64,000 nucleotides of DNA from Anisakis pegreffii (lineage: Eukaryota > Nematoda > Chromadorea > Rhabditida > Anisakidae): assembly GCA_035041965.1 (NCBI GenBank), contig JAPYMA010000617.1, positions 92,200 through 156,199 of the forward strand, read 5' to 3'. Positions 24,301 to 38,800 of the stretch are shown one piece after another. The notes beneath the pieces are model-generated. The model saw only the letters and a list, made by a program, of their open reading frames with translations, was not told the DNA's origin and did not search any database. How positions within the stretch are numbered: position 1 is the first letter of the stretch; every line of letters begins with the position of its first letter. The position numbers and the translations under genes are program-made.

Positions 24301-27300
24301 TTGCTGTGAATGATAAAATTCATAGAACGCATTAAATTTAAAACGTGAACCAAGAAGACAAAACCTATGGCGAGAACACAACATCCTAGTCAGTCGTATA
24401 TTGTGCACTACGACGTAAAAACTCATAATAATACTATTATTAAACAAAACAAAACATTTTCTGAACACACACACAAATGCATCTATCATTTCGATAATTT
24501 ATCGTTTGCATCTGCATTCGGCATCGTGCATTCTGCAATTTGACCATCCGTTCCCATAATTCTTTTACAACGCTTGCTAATTCTTGATTCTTACTAAGCT
24601 ACGCACACAACTTTTTGCTGCCACTGTTCTCGTTCGGCGGCGATTTAGTGCGGCAGCGTAAATGATTGTGATCATTCAAAAAAGAGATCCGAATCAGCAA
24701 TGGAATCGAGTTGAATGAAATGTACAAGTAAATATCCTGGAGAATCAGAGCACACATTAATTTTTTCATTGGATTTATTCAGATGAAGTGCTCGATCGTT
24801 TATTTTCACTGTTGTACTCACTCCTTTCCTCTGAGTCACGCAGAACACAAAACAAAATTTACGAATTGCAAACGCATTTGATCGCCATGGCTATATTTTA
24901 CTGCAAAAAAAAATGAAATTACAACTAGCTAATGTGATTGATAATATGCGCCATGCTGCCGTGGGGCTTTTTTTATTTCTAAGCAATAGAATACTTTATT
25001 TATCTGAGTTAACTGAATATTAAACGCAATTAGCACAGGTTATGCTTGACGCTCATTTGATGGCTTCAGATAGTGGAGTTAGTTCATTGGGAAAACGATG
25101 GCATGTTCAAGAATTCAGCAATTTTGCATGGGAACATTTGAATTCTCGATGTGGCTTGCATTGAATTGATTCGGCATTCGTTCAGCATATAAATTAATAC
25201 TCACAAACAATATGAATACTAAATGGCATTCTCAGCGAAAATTTACGCAATGGACTACAATCGCATTGTTATAATGCGCGTACAATGGTTTATTTTTGAT
25301 GCATTCGCTGAAACTCGTTCCTGGTTTCATTGAACCGTCCGTCATCACTGTTGTTGTAATGTATCGCTTAGTGAATTGTTGCAAATTCTAAAATGAAACG
25401 CCAAAAAAAAAAGCAATTCCTGTGTTCGAAACGCAAAAAAAAATTCATTTCTCGCTTATTCAGTCACGTTTGAAATCAATGGGAAAATTCCATTCCTCAC
25501 ATTCACCAATCAAAATTCCCATCATTTTTATAGTTTTCCATTCGAAAAGATGCTTGCTGAAAGGATATTTTTCATCACATTGGTAAATCCAATTGATTCT
25601 GTGCGAGTGCTGAAAGTTGATTACAGAATGGTTATCAAATCCTAATGAGATTTCTACTTTATGAATAACCAAGAAGGCTGTGACAGCTGAAAGAGCAGAA
25701 AGCAACTGAAAAAATTTCAATTATCCGCAAGCAAGAAAAATGTCTAACTGCTTTGAATTTTAAAGAGTATTCCAGGAATTTCGGTCATTTTTCGATAGAA
25801 TGCGTTGACAAGTTAACTAAGACTAACAACGACTATCGCATGGAACAATAATGAGGTGACAGCACTGAATAATAAAACAACACACAATTATGTGTAGTAA
25901 TTAGTCGAGTAACACCGTAAAATGTTCACATTTCATTTAGCAGCTGGTTGAATGACTTGGTTACGTTCGCTTATTGCTGTGGTGATCTAGTGGCGAGTTG
26001 AAATGGAATTTCAGTTGAAACAATCAGAGCAGATGATGAAACGATCACAAATAAAAAGCGCAATATGAAAATTCCTTAGGAGCACTGAATGAAATTCGCG
26101 GAAATGCAGAAGCGCCTAATTGTTACAAATCTAAACAATGAGAGAGGAACATTTTTCACTGTGTATGGTGAATGGTTTATGGTGACGATTCCGGTATGTT
26201 AATTGAGAGTATGTTGAGAAAACGCATAGATAATGTATGCTGACCGATATAATCCCGTGTGTTCAATCCATGAACACATTTCTCCAATCCTAAAACACGT
26301 TGCAATAGGTGTGTGTGTGTATGTGCAAATGCTTAAACTGATATGAGTTAGACTCAAACAATGACACATTTTTGATCAGCCCTTGAAAATGCTTGATAAA
26401 ATCAGAATGTTTGGTTTTTCGAATGGATTCGAGAGTGAACATAATCAAATTGCTTGGATATTCAACCGAGTATCACATCAAATAAACGTCACCAACAAAT
26501 GCATTTAGCAGAAACGGAATGCATTCGAGTGTCGTGAAACACGGAATAGCCAATTGATCGTTGCTTCTGTTTCGAGGATAGAGCAAAAAAAATTGCGCCA
26601 GGAAAGGATAAGCTCAATTACGCGCTACTCCACGCAATCGCGCAAGCACTTTGACAGCTTCCGTTCATGTTTCTTTGAGTGTTCCCACTCTCGAGCCGAA
26701 TCAACCCAATCCCCGTTTCAAGGGAATATGACACAAACATGCACACTGAACAATCTATCAAATGTTGTTGTCGCATATCAATACGACTGATGCAATCTTT
26801 TCCAAGCGAGTACTTGCCATAATAACGTCGTATCATATCAGAATCTTGCAGGAACCTCTTCAAATATAATACTGTACACCATCGAACAAGTATATCCTCG
26901 AATTTGACGGAATATCACAGCATAAATATATCCAAACTTCAGCGAGTGCAAGTCACCAAGGCTGCTGCTGAAAGTATATGGCTTGAAGGATCAAATATGA
27001 CCAAGCACAAGAGCACAAGAGCGTTACAATGACATATTCAGGTCGTAAGAAACGATGCAAAAAACGATACATTTGCTATTATTCAATCGTTCACATCGAA
27101 TACTGATTACGGTAGATCTGGATACTGTACTACTGAAGCTGAAATTTCGTCGGTTGTCGGTTGCTTATTATTGCTCATTTTTACTTTCGTTTTTTCGCCA
27201 TCTCTGGACTTTAGGCGGAGTATATTTTGAATGAAGAAGAAAAAACACTTGAAGAAAGTGGGCATGTATGGATGGATACGTATGGAAACAGCTTCAAAAT

Positions 27301-27761
27301 AAACATCAACATCACTGATCATTGAATACGGTGTGTTTTATGTGGTTTATTGCACAATGACTGACCACTGAATCTATCACGAGCGAAAAATGACTATAGT
27401 AAAAATTTATGGCAATGTGAAATTGAAGCAGCAATACCATTCATCAACAATCGTCGTCCATTCAAATGCGAAAAATCATCAAAGCATCGAATCGATTAAT
27501 AATACGGTTTTGAATTCATCATTCATTTATGGTCTTCGTTCAACCATTCGGCACAACAAAAAATTACAAATGGTAAAAATTATGGAAACATACAAGAATA
27601 GGCTTAAAAATGGTTTTTTTTGTGAGAAACTTACAATTAGCGTGTACTACCAAAAGCACTTTATTGCTTTCGACGGTTTTGGATAGCTCCTTTGCATAAT
27701 TTGGAATACTTTCACTCAGAATCATAGTTATCAAGTAGTTTTTTTTTGGTTCACACTGTGA

Positions 27762-27782
27762 GCATCAAGCATCAAGCATCAA
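27762..27782. repeat. (GCATCAA)x3
   Basis: Three perfect heptamer units in tandem. Confidence 0.95.
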
Positions 27783-29855
27783 CTACACTGTTTATAATGT
27801 AATATTGGCAGTAACATTTCACTAACACTAAGGTGAACCTTTTCTGTGAATAAATAAAATGCGAACAAATAAAAGTTCTCTCCGAATTGGTCATCGTTAA
27901 CTTATACGACGTATTTTATTGTTATTAGTATTGGTAATCGTCCGTCAGAAATTAGTATCGCTAGCATTGTTTATTCCCATAAATGTTGCATAAGATGATG
28001 AATGAATCGCTGCTTAAAGTTCACTCATATGTTGTGCGTGTGATTTAGATGAATGAGGTATTGCTGGCATGAATTAATACGAAGCAAAGTTTTTGGTGAA
28101 TGCTCACAAAACGATCTTGTTTGACATTTCAAAATCAGTTAAAAATTTTCAAAAAATCGACATCTTGTTAGAGTGGTCGATGATCAATGCCGATAACTGA
28201 TCAAATCTGACTGAGACTGTCACAACCGCTGAATTGTATGATTCACGATGGATTTCATTTAATTTATGCATGTTCGGCATTTTTTTGAAAGCGAACGTGC
28301 ATTAAATTAGCTATGCTATAAAGGTCATAGGAACGCTGTCAAATCAGAATGATTAGCTGTACAATTGATTTTTCGACTTATTTCTCATCTTCACACGAAA
28401 TTATACGAATTTTTTCAAAAGACAGACACCGTTATCTCGAATGTTCACCAATAACAATTAGAGGAAATCAAGAAATTGTCAAGGAAGTGATTTTTATGAA
28501 TGGTCTCTTGAACAGACGATGAGATGACAATGTTGGAACTGGATAACGCACTGAACAGGATGAAGCAATTTCATGCATGGTTGGGTTGGCTGGAAGTATT
28601 CGATCGATTTAATCCAATTTAAAAATTGCAAATAAAATCACTTCAAATCGCATCATTTCAAGAATTCCGAATTGAAGTGAACTCGAATCGTAATTGAAAG
28701 AGAAGTTTTCATACAGCGGAACACTTCCTCGATTCGATTTCCAGCATCAAATTTCAATTACATCGCAAATACTGCCGGCATAATGAGCGCTTCGCAACCT
28801 TTCTTGCTTCAAATGATTGATGAATTCTTTGCGTAACGTGAGAAAGCGTTCGGAGAACAAAAATCTATTCACATTCAATAGACGAGTCTCATTCTCTCAT
28901 GAAAATTGCATTCACTGAAGCTGCTCGGAACGATCGAATTGAATTTCTGAGTTCAAAATGAGCTATTTTTGTTCAGTGTGCCAATGAGATGGACTGAAAA
29001 TTACATTTGCACAAGATATTCAAAACCAACACCGATGGGAAATATAATCAATTGCGCAGAGGAGACTTCTTCTTTTCCTGCTATCACCTCAAATATTAGA
29101 CAAACTCATCGAATAAACACACAGCCGAATGTTGCCCACATCAATATTATGGTGAGGTAGGCAACAAGAAAGCAACTGAAGCAACGAGTTTTTTGAAAAT
29201 GCGACGACATTTTTTGAAGGAATGCGCGGACCATGCGAAACAAATCGCACATAAAACTCATCAGCGCATTCATTTCAAATGGAATCGTTACTTGGAACAC
29301 GACGACGACGACGACAATATCCGCTCAGTGATGATCACACAAATGAAACACAGAGTTTCGTTCCACATGAATTTTTTGGCTTTCGTCGATGTGACAGATA
29401 TTGTTTGGTGTCGACGCGAGTTATATCACAAATTCGACAGTCAAAGTCACAAATAATTCGTTCTCTTTTCAGTGTACTTCTTTCAGCAACATCCATTCCT
29501 CATCGACGAAACAACAGCACACTTTTTTTCTGTGAATTGCAAAGTGTGGTAATTGGAAAAAAAAAGTTATGTTAATGCGCTTCAATGAGACGCTTCATTG
29601 AGCAAGAAACATTTTTGCAACCAAATCGCTAATTCATTCTTTGCATTCACCTGTCCTGTCTCCTTCACCTGTCATGTCATGTCATGTCGTTTTGCTTGTC
29701 TTCCTTCTTTTTTTTCCGTTCCGTTCAACAATATTCATCATCGTCAACATTCGCTAAGCACTCATTCTTTCAGATCGATAATTTACGCTTGAAAACATCG
29801 GAAAACCAAAATTTCTCGAACAGACAAAACTAGACTGAGGAGTGCTTATGTGCGG

Positions 29856-29881
29856 AGTGAGTGAGTGAGTGAGTGAGTGGG
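29856..29881. repeat. (GTGA)n microsatellite
   Basis: GTGA repeated six times in tandem. Confidence 0.93.
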
Positions 29882-32787
29882 AGTCACAGTTGAATGAATT
29901 AACTCGATCAAACAGAAAGGACATTTCGAATGCATGCTCTAAGAACTGGTGTTCGTGGAATTCGATTAAAAGCTTCATTTGAACACACGATGAATGTTCG
30001 TTCTCTGAAATTCAGTGAAACTCATGAATTTCTTATGTGAACGTTCGTTGGCTCGCTCGATGGATTCGCTTGAATGATCACTTAACTGAATGCTGAATGC
30101 TGAACGCGACTGCAATGAGAACATTATAATAGATGATAATTCCAGCAATTGTGAATTTTTCAAATGGAATCTAATACAAATGAAGTTTTTTACTAATGAA
30201 TGCAGCCTTTTTACTATAGTCGTCGAAAAATTGAATGAGCAAACGCTTAAGCCGGATACATAGAAAACAATCACCCGTCCCTATCATCATCCACTTGTCC
30301 ATTTAGCAGCAATCAAAATTTCCGTGTCTGTCATCTTCATTCGAATGTCACGCAAAAATCGCTAATATGTTCCGTGTTATTTCAGAATGCCCTTTAAGCA
30401 CGCAAACATTTAATAGCTATGCTAGACTTTCACTTATTGAGCTAATTAGACAGATTTCGATCGTACGACTCTGACGTGAGAGCTGAGCGAAATGAAATCG
30501 AATGTGACTCGTTAGAAAACATAAGCGAGCATAAGTTGAAATGCGCATATATAAACATGCGCACTTGATTATGCGGCTATTTGTAATGTTCATGCGCAGG
30601 CATGCATTTCTTGCTTGAAATCTTTAAAAAATGGTGCTCTCACTATTGAAACATCTAGTCTTCATCATTAAGTGCATCGCATCACAGCAATCGTATTCAT
30701 TTCACGCAGCGAATAAAAATTTGGTGATTCGTTGAAAATTTTCCATTGTGTTTTTTTTTCAGATATAGGGTGGAAATTTTTCGCAGTGTGTTCCGAAATT
30801 AAATTTAGAGGATCTGGCAAAATGAAATGCTATCAAGAGAAAAGACAGCACAGCATAGCGGTGTGACATGTACACAGACAGCATACCAGATAGCGTTTTT
30901 TTTTCTTCAGTAAGTACAATGAAATCAGTCATCTGAAAGTGAATTGAATCACTGGAATGGTTTGAAGAGGAATCAACAGGAATGTGTTGTTACAAGAGTG
31001 AATTCCAATTCAAAACGTCAGCAAGCAATGTGTGAATGAAAATTGGGCAAATGTGCTACAGTAAGCGTCATATTAAAGTGTCGCATTTTTTATAAGACGA
31101 ACAAGGTGGTTCAACTCGACAACGAATTAAAATCAAATAGACAATCGTGTCTTTCAATTTCCTAGGAAATAAAAATCTGAGCGTCAAGTAAACTCGAAAG
31201 TGAGTTAGGATACGAAATCGAAAATGAACTTACGATTAATGATGTGGGCGATGGATGCCATAGATAATGAAGTGTAAATTCGTTTGAATCACGGCAAAAA
31301 ATCAGCGATGAATTGTGAAATTTTGAAAAATTCAAAAAAAAGAACGTTATCGCATTGCATCACCGCATAATGTTTGTTGCCGCCTTGCCCTGTTGGTACT
31401 TGGTACGAGGCGTGAAGAAAAGCCACGATTAAGTGACGACGGTGCACGCGATTCGTAGCTAATGGTGCCACAGAAGAACTTTGAAATTGAAATTTGCTTC
31501 AAAGGAATTGAAACTAGAGGAATTGAAACCAATTTTGTTGCTTCAAAAAAAAAATCTCTTAAAAGTGCCATTTAACAATGAGCACTTTATTGGTCATCTG
31601 ATGATGTGTACTGTGAAGGCTGCCATCAAACGTGGTGTTGATTTCTGATCCATAAAGTCAATTGATAGAATCAATATGTTATGATGTTTTTATGCGTTTT
31701 TCATTTTATGTTAGCATCGTTTTAGCCGATGGCTTTTGCTATTTTATTTATCGCTTCATCGTTTTGGTGATTCCAACGATCCAATCCATCAATGACTCGA
31801 TGCATCATTCGATTGCTTTCAAAATGGGAGAGTTTGATGCGTTGATTGATACTTTTGGAATTTATTTTGGTTTCTGATAGATTTCCGATGTCCACAAGAA
31901 TGTGATTGTCGCATTGTTCCTAGTTTTACAGTTTAAAGATTGCTTTGTGTATATATTCAAATCTAATCATTTCAGGTCACTGACGTAAAATTACTTCACA
32001 GAGACTGGTGATGGTTCATTTTTTGCTTATGCCAAAAACTTACAGCAGCTCCACTGACTAGTTGGATGAAACTTGCCCTAGAGAACACTTGCCGATCCCT
32101 TGAACTGTCTACGCTAGACCAATCATTTATCCGTTCACAGCAAGAGGGCATCCCCTCATACAGAGTTCATCTCGAAAAAGAAATTTCTCTTTTTTTTTCG
32201 TTTGTTTCGCTGCTCATTCAAGCAAGCCAACGAACAATCATCAAAAACGACGCCTGACAAATCGTATTGCATCATTTCGTCTCAAATAGACAGCAGCAGC
32301 AGTAAGTATGCGGAATGAATAAGGAATTGAGAGAAGTGAAGTGAAGCATTATTCTATCAATCAATTGTGGTTGATGTTGCTGTTGCTTCATTCATATCTA
32401 AATGGATATGCTTGATGTAGCTGCACTTATTCGCTCGTGTTGTGTGCTCGCTCGCTCATTGGTGTTGTTTGAGAGTCAATGTGTGGTGGTGCGAAGAAAA
32501 ACGAATAATCAACTTTGAAAAAAGTCAGTCAGTTGAAAGGCCGAGAGGAAAAGCTCACGAATAAGCTGTCGAGTATGTATGTAACAGGCTGCCGCCACAG
32601 CTCGCAGCGCAATCATAAATTCTTCTTATTCACTCACTCACTCACTTCAGTGACTGTGAAGGAAAGTTTGAATCAGTTAGGAAGTAAAAAAACTGAAGGC
32701 ATAAAACGCTAAAAGCATGCAGCATTGAAATCAGAAAACTAAAGACATGACAGACTAAGAGCGAGTCAGTCAATCGTATGGAATGTG

Positions 32788-32812
32788 ATGCTGCTGCTGC
32801 TGCTGCTGCTAC
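32788..32812. repeat. (GCT)n microsatellite
   Basis: Seven tandem GCT/TGC units with a terminal variant. Confidence 0.93.
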
Positions 32813-35800
32813 TGCAAAAAAATCTATCGCACTGTTGAACGAAAGCAACAGTGAGCGTTGAAAATGACCACGATCGTTATCCAACAAACCTGAGTGAGGA
32901 TTTATTATTCATTCAAGCCGAGTGTGTGTGTGTCTATGTGGAAAGACTAAGCATTTTAAAGCATAGCACATTTTTACACAGCGAACTCAAAAGAACAAAC
33001 TAAAAGAAAAGGCGAGAGTTGAAGGAGGAAAAACTCACTGAAATCACACTAATCACAAGTTTCTTTTTATTTTGCTTCCTTTCCTTTTCTTTTTCATAAG
33101 TGAGCAGAAAATTTTTCCGTTTCACTCTCTCTTTTTTAGAATTGAACTTTCAAATAAGTATGATGAAGTCATGAGATGATATTGATGCGCAGTGCATGAT
33201 GCGTTAACAATAAGCTGCACTGATGATGCTATTGGCAGAACCGTGCAAATAGACAAACGAAAGAAGAATGAACGCAATCAAACGCATGATAATAATTATG
33301 ATTTGATTGAATTTTGATTTGCTGAGACGGAAACAATCAACCTTTAGTGTTCAGTTCGTATGGAAAACTTTGACACGAGACTGATCAGCGGTCATTTGAA
33401 ATTTTATTTTTATTTTTTGGGAGGAACTCAGTCGATAACTACCTTATATTTGCCAAAAAAAAAATGAATTCATTCAATCATTCGAACACTAATCACTGAA
33501 GTATGAATGCCTCGGAAATGAATGTCACAGAAATTTTGTGCTCTTCGTCTCCGTGCCACTTTAGTCTGGCATTTTTTTTTGTGACTATCGCCAAGAAATT
33601 CACAAGCAATTTCTTCCGTCAGCTTCGAGGAAAATGAAAAGTGAGAACAGAATGTTTTCTTGGAATTCACTTGAATAATCCAATTTTCTTGCGACTGAAC
33701 AAGTTGAACGCCTTCGAGCACAAGCAATTGAATATGGTGGCATTCAAACAACGAAGTTGCTCACAGCAGCAATGTTATGATCATGCAAAAGCGCTATGAA
33801 TCTTGATGTGAAGCGAGCGATATGAGAAGAATAAAATGACGTGTGATGCTGCTGGCTATAGAATGATGAACTTCATTGCAACCAAACACAACACAGATTA
33901 TGTAAATTCAAAAGGGAACTGTATACACCACATATTGATCTCATTGACAAATCACTATGCATAAATACGATGCAAAAATCCGCCCATCATTGACCGTTAT
34001 TGCACGAATTTCAAGCGTTACTGCATGAGATTACAGAGAACAACTGAAAATGTAATCCACATTTTACAGAGATCATTTCGAATGTATTCCAAAATTGCAA
34101 TTGATCGTTAGTGCAAAAAGAATCAATATTTTTTTGAAATTCGACAAAAAAATTCGAGCACAATTTTTAAAAATTCGCGGAACATTTCAGTAAGCCCAAT
34201 GACAAGATTTAGCCGGAAAAGTCGAACGAGTCGAACTTATGTGGAGTTATTTATGAGGCAATGAATCTGAAGTTATTGATTAGGGCGAGAAAGGAGGAAG
34301 TTGTCGTCAGGTGCAGAGTGTTACTGTGAGGAGGATAAGTAATAATTTGTTTATGAAACACTTACGAAAGCACTTCAAACTGAAGTGTTAGGTTAGCGAT
34401 TGCGCTAAACAACTAGTACAAGGCAATTCTGCTGAACTGTTGCTTCGAATCAACATAGTGAGATGGGTTCAAAACAACACCAAAATCACCTACGATAACA
34501 GCAGAATCGAATATCTTAAGATTCAGCGATATGGAGAGCAATCAACAGCTCATTTGAGAATGATTCAAATGGGAATCACTCTGTATCACCATTTGTGAAT
34601 CATTTCCACTATTTGAAGCTGGAACGGAACGGAAATAAGCTTACGAAACCACTTAGCACTAACTGCCGCATTGGAGCAAACATTAGTGACGAGTATAAGG
34701 ATGACCTTTATTTCGTTAGAGGATGACGAAATTGAAGAATTGTTAGCGTAATTTCGTTGCTTTCATTTGATTAGGAGGCTCATAAGCGACATATTTTTGC
34801 TGAGAATCGCTCATCGTTCAGATAGAATTTTAGAGAGACGGAAAAAACCATCACAATTAATATTCTTCAGTGAATTCAACAAATGTGTTGGAATTCCGAA
34901 AAAGAGAGACAGAGTTGAGTGGAAGGATTTTGGATAATGAACATGCTGCATACACGCTGTTTATCAAACTGTTGTAGTTCAATTGCAATGGCTGCTGGGC
35001 CGGTGGACAGAGATCAATGAAAAATGATGAACTTCATTGGAGCAACGGATGCTGCTGCCGTCGCAAAAGTGCTTCTCACTTTTGGCTTTCAGGCAAACAA
35101 GCGTGAATCTTCTTCGCTAAAATGTTGACCTTTTGCTGTTTGTTTACAAAATTTCCACAGCTCACAGTGCACTGAGATTCTTTTTTCCTGTTTATGAGGC
35201 AAAAGAAAGACATAAACAAAAAAACTGAACAGAAACCAAACGAAACACGTCAATCATTCGACGTCATATGAATGGAAGAACTCAAATAATTTTTTCGGTT
35301 GAACTGAGAAGAATGCGATGGAATGTCAAAAGATTTCATCTGTGAAGAAATCTTCATCAATAGTGGATTTGATGAAATGTCGAGAGGTTTCACCGACCAA
35401 ACACCATCGTCATTAGAGGTGAACGATTGAATGAAAACATCATGCTTGGTGGAATGAACTCTTGGCATCGAGTTGAGTTATCAACAGTGATTTAGGTGCT
35501 ATTGAAAAAAGGTCAACTGAGGCTGTTCGAATGGATTTCGCAAGGTGAGAAAAAAAGGAACGTTAAAATTTGCGCACAGAAATGGGCTTATCTCAACGTT
35601 TAATCATGAGCATTTGATCGTTTAGTCAGTGCGCTGTGTAATTAATTTTGCGACATTATTGGACGTTTGGTCGAGAGTATCGAGCGAACGCTTGGGTCAA
35701 CTCACTCAATGAAGGTGATTTTTAGGACAGGTGATGATTTTTGATAGTGGTTGGATGGGTGGGATAGGTGCTATATGAGCGTATGAGCAAACGGTAATGA

Positions 35801-38800
35801 TCAGAGTGGTTATGAAGTCATGATAGAAGATGATGATGTTACAAAAAGGACCCAACGATTCAAAGTTCGAGGTCAAAGGTGTGACTGGAATCGTTGGATG
35901 GCTGCATGAGTGGGATATGTGAGGCAGTAATAAAGATTTAATGAGATGAAGACGGTGATTGTTATGATGATATCAAGTTGGATCATGATGAGAACAATAT
36001 TACTGCTGATTATGAGTGCTGATAAGGGCAATAGAGACCTCGACCACAATTACTTTTGTTGCAGTGACATGGGATAGAACGAGGAAGTACTCAGGGATAT
36101 ATGGTGAATACAAGAGTGTGAATAACATTAAACCTCAATTGAATCCCATCTTATAGCAGCGTTTGCTTCGCACAGAATTTGCTTTGCTTTGCTTCAAAAA
36201 CCAGAGAAATTGTATTCCAAGAAAATAGGAGGAGCGGAGTTTTAGCCAGGAGGAAATGGAATTCATGGAAGCGGCTCGATAAATCAGTGCAAAATCATTT
36301 TTTAGTGCTTCTACAATGCAGATAAATTATGAGGGGACGTATGTCTTCAAACTTGCATCCGATAGAAATCTTCAAACTTCAGTCACGCAATTTTTTGAGA
36401 AGAGTTCATGGAATGAATGAATTGAGGCAATTGCGTGCAGACAAATGCAATTGTGAATAAATTTGCCTCAACTAAACTTAAGCGATACTGAACAACTGAG
36501 AAGATGATGAGCGATATTGCGGTAGGTAAACTGCGATGTTTATTGCAGAGCAAAACTCAGAATGATCAACGACTATGTTGCATAATTTATGTAACCTCAA
36601 CGGAAGAAAATGGCAAAAAAAAATTTGTGTGATCAAAAAAATAGTGAAATGTTCTCACGTTTGGGGCACTGAATGGCTAAGTGACTAAAGTGCTGCTTAC
36701 TTTACTGGATTTCAGTTCACTTTGCATGATGAAATTTTCGAAGATGACGCATGACACGCAGGCGATAGCTGCTGATGTGATAGGAAGTGATGAGGAAGTG
36801 AGTGTGTCGGTGGCTAAGCATGAACTGGATGGATAAAGAAGCTGGCAGTGAAACACAGCTAAACGACAGCTGGATGGATGCATTGATAAATGGAGGATAT
36901 CAGAAGCATGAAGACGCAGTAGAGTAGGCACCTCCTCTCAGAACCTATTTTATGCTTGTTCCGTGCCAACGCTTGAGTTGAGGACGATGGTGAGAAACTC
37001 GGATAATGTATCTATCGGTTGGGTATCACAAAATGGACGGATGCGTAGTTGGTCAGTTCGTATTGAGGTGATTTGTACGAAATCGTACGGACAAGCTGAG
37101 TAGTGACTGCTTAACGGTCACTTAGCAACAACAACGTCAACACCAACAACAACACCAACGATCTCGTGTAGATTTGTTGAATGAAATCGCTTTTTTTTTG
37201 GTTGAGCTTTCGACTTATGCACCTTAACGCCAACTCTAGAAAGTCTCCTCATTTCCGCCTTTATTTCTTATAAATGAACACCGCCGCTTTCAAGCTATCA
37301 TCGATAAAACATCAACAAACTCCATTCATTCATTCCACATATCAATCTGTTCATCTCATCATAGAGCCTAAAACACTCGTGTTTGTCTCCTAGCGAGCAA
37401 TTTTTCCAAATTTCTTCGGCTAAAACTCTGCGCTATTTTGAGATGTTTTCGTTTGAGAGGCTTTTTGCAATTGTTCTCATTCATTCAGTAGTGGTGGGCT
37501 TTCGTGAGATTTCACAACGGAAAACATCACTGCGCTCGTTTTCAACTTTAAAACTTCAGAATATTTTCCACTTGTTCCTTGTTCCCCAGTCTTCAAACAA
37601 GAAATATTTTTTTTAAAGCAGCAACTGTTCAGTGAGTCAGTTAACAGTTTTGTGTTTGAGTGTAAATGGAAAGATTGAGGGAGGATCTATTTGAGTGAAG
37701 CGCTTCAATTTCTTTTACTTTCACATTTAAGAATAATTCACTGCGATAGGCGACAAAGCAACACGACATTCCTAGTCATGCGCATAACGCTTTCGAGAAC
37801 TGCACTCTTCAGACATCAAGAGAGCCATTCTCGTAAGCAATCTTACAATATACTCCCAGAAATTGCTTCCTTCCGGAACGCTTCAACTGAAAACGATCGT
37901 CGGAATGGATTTGAAACGCAAGAAATTTATGTTTGCCCTCACTGAATACCAGCAGTTCATAGAGCTTAGAAATTGATACCAGAAATTCACAGAGAAATGG
38001 AGCTAACGAATTCGATATTTGATACACCTTATTGGCTGAGCGCACTCAATACGCATAATTCTATGCACCGATAGCATGAGACTGGAAATGGTGAGGTCTA
38101 AAATCACATAACTGACAGAATTCGATTGGTTGGTTGCAAAATCAAATTTGGATGACATAATGGGGGGATATGACAGGTAATACGTTGAATACATCAACGC
38201 GGATACAATTGATGGATCGATGGATGTTCATATGGCTGAGAGATTTTCAATGAAAGAGGTGGTGATTGCGAGGGTGAGGGTAATGTTGATGAGATGATGA
38301 GAGAGACTGAACTGAGTGCAGCACCGTTTACGGTAAATTTAAGAGGACAACGATGTAGAGGTTCTTTAAGGTCAACACTCATCATCGTTATCGTACGTGT
38401 GATGACATTTAATGACTAATTAGAGGAACAAAACTGAAGGTTGCAGGAAATTAATTACCGAAATGTTTCAGAATCTAATTAATTGCTCGATTAAATTGTC
38501 GCTTTAAAGTGATTATAATCAGATTGTATCATCACACATTATCAGATTATATTCATTATAAATCATTAAATTGCCGCGAGCATTCTCATAACCAATTTCG
38601 TCGCACCGTATGCTTGCTTAATTAGGTTAAAAATTCAATGACTTCCTCTAGATTTTACAGAAAAATGCTTCAGCTGACATTTGAATCAAAGTTGAAAGTG
38701 TGAACTTTTGACTTCATTAATTGACTTCATTAGTAAATTCGATGTTGATTGACCAATTACTGCTAACACCATGCTTTCGTGCTGCGGTTACTCTCCATAT

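Larger units (their letters stand above)
20280..31300. other. No convincing gene; microsatellites
   Basis: The region 22272-22876 has three overlapping open frames on the minus strand, the longest 171 codons, none with a recognisable product. Microsatellites lie at 24043, 24271, 27762, 29298 and 29856. Confidence 0.5.
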
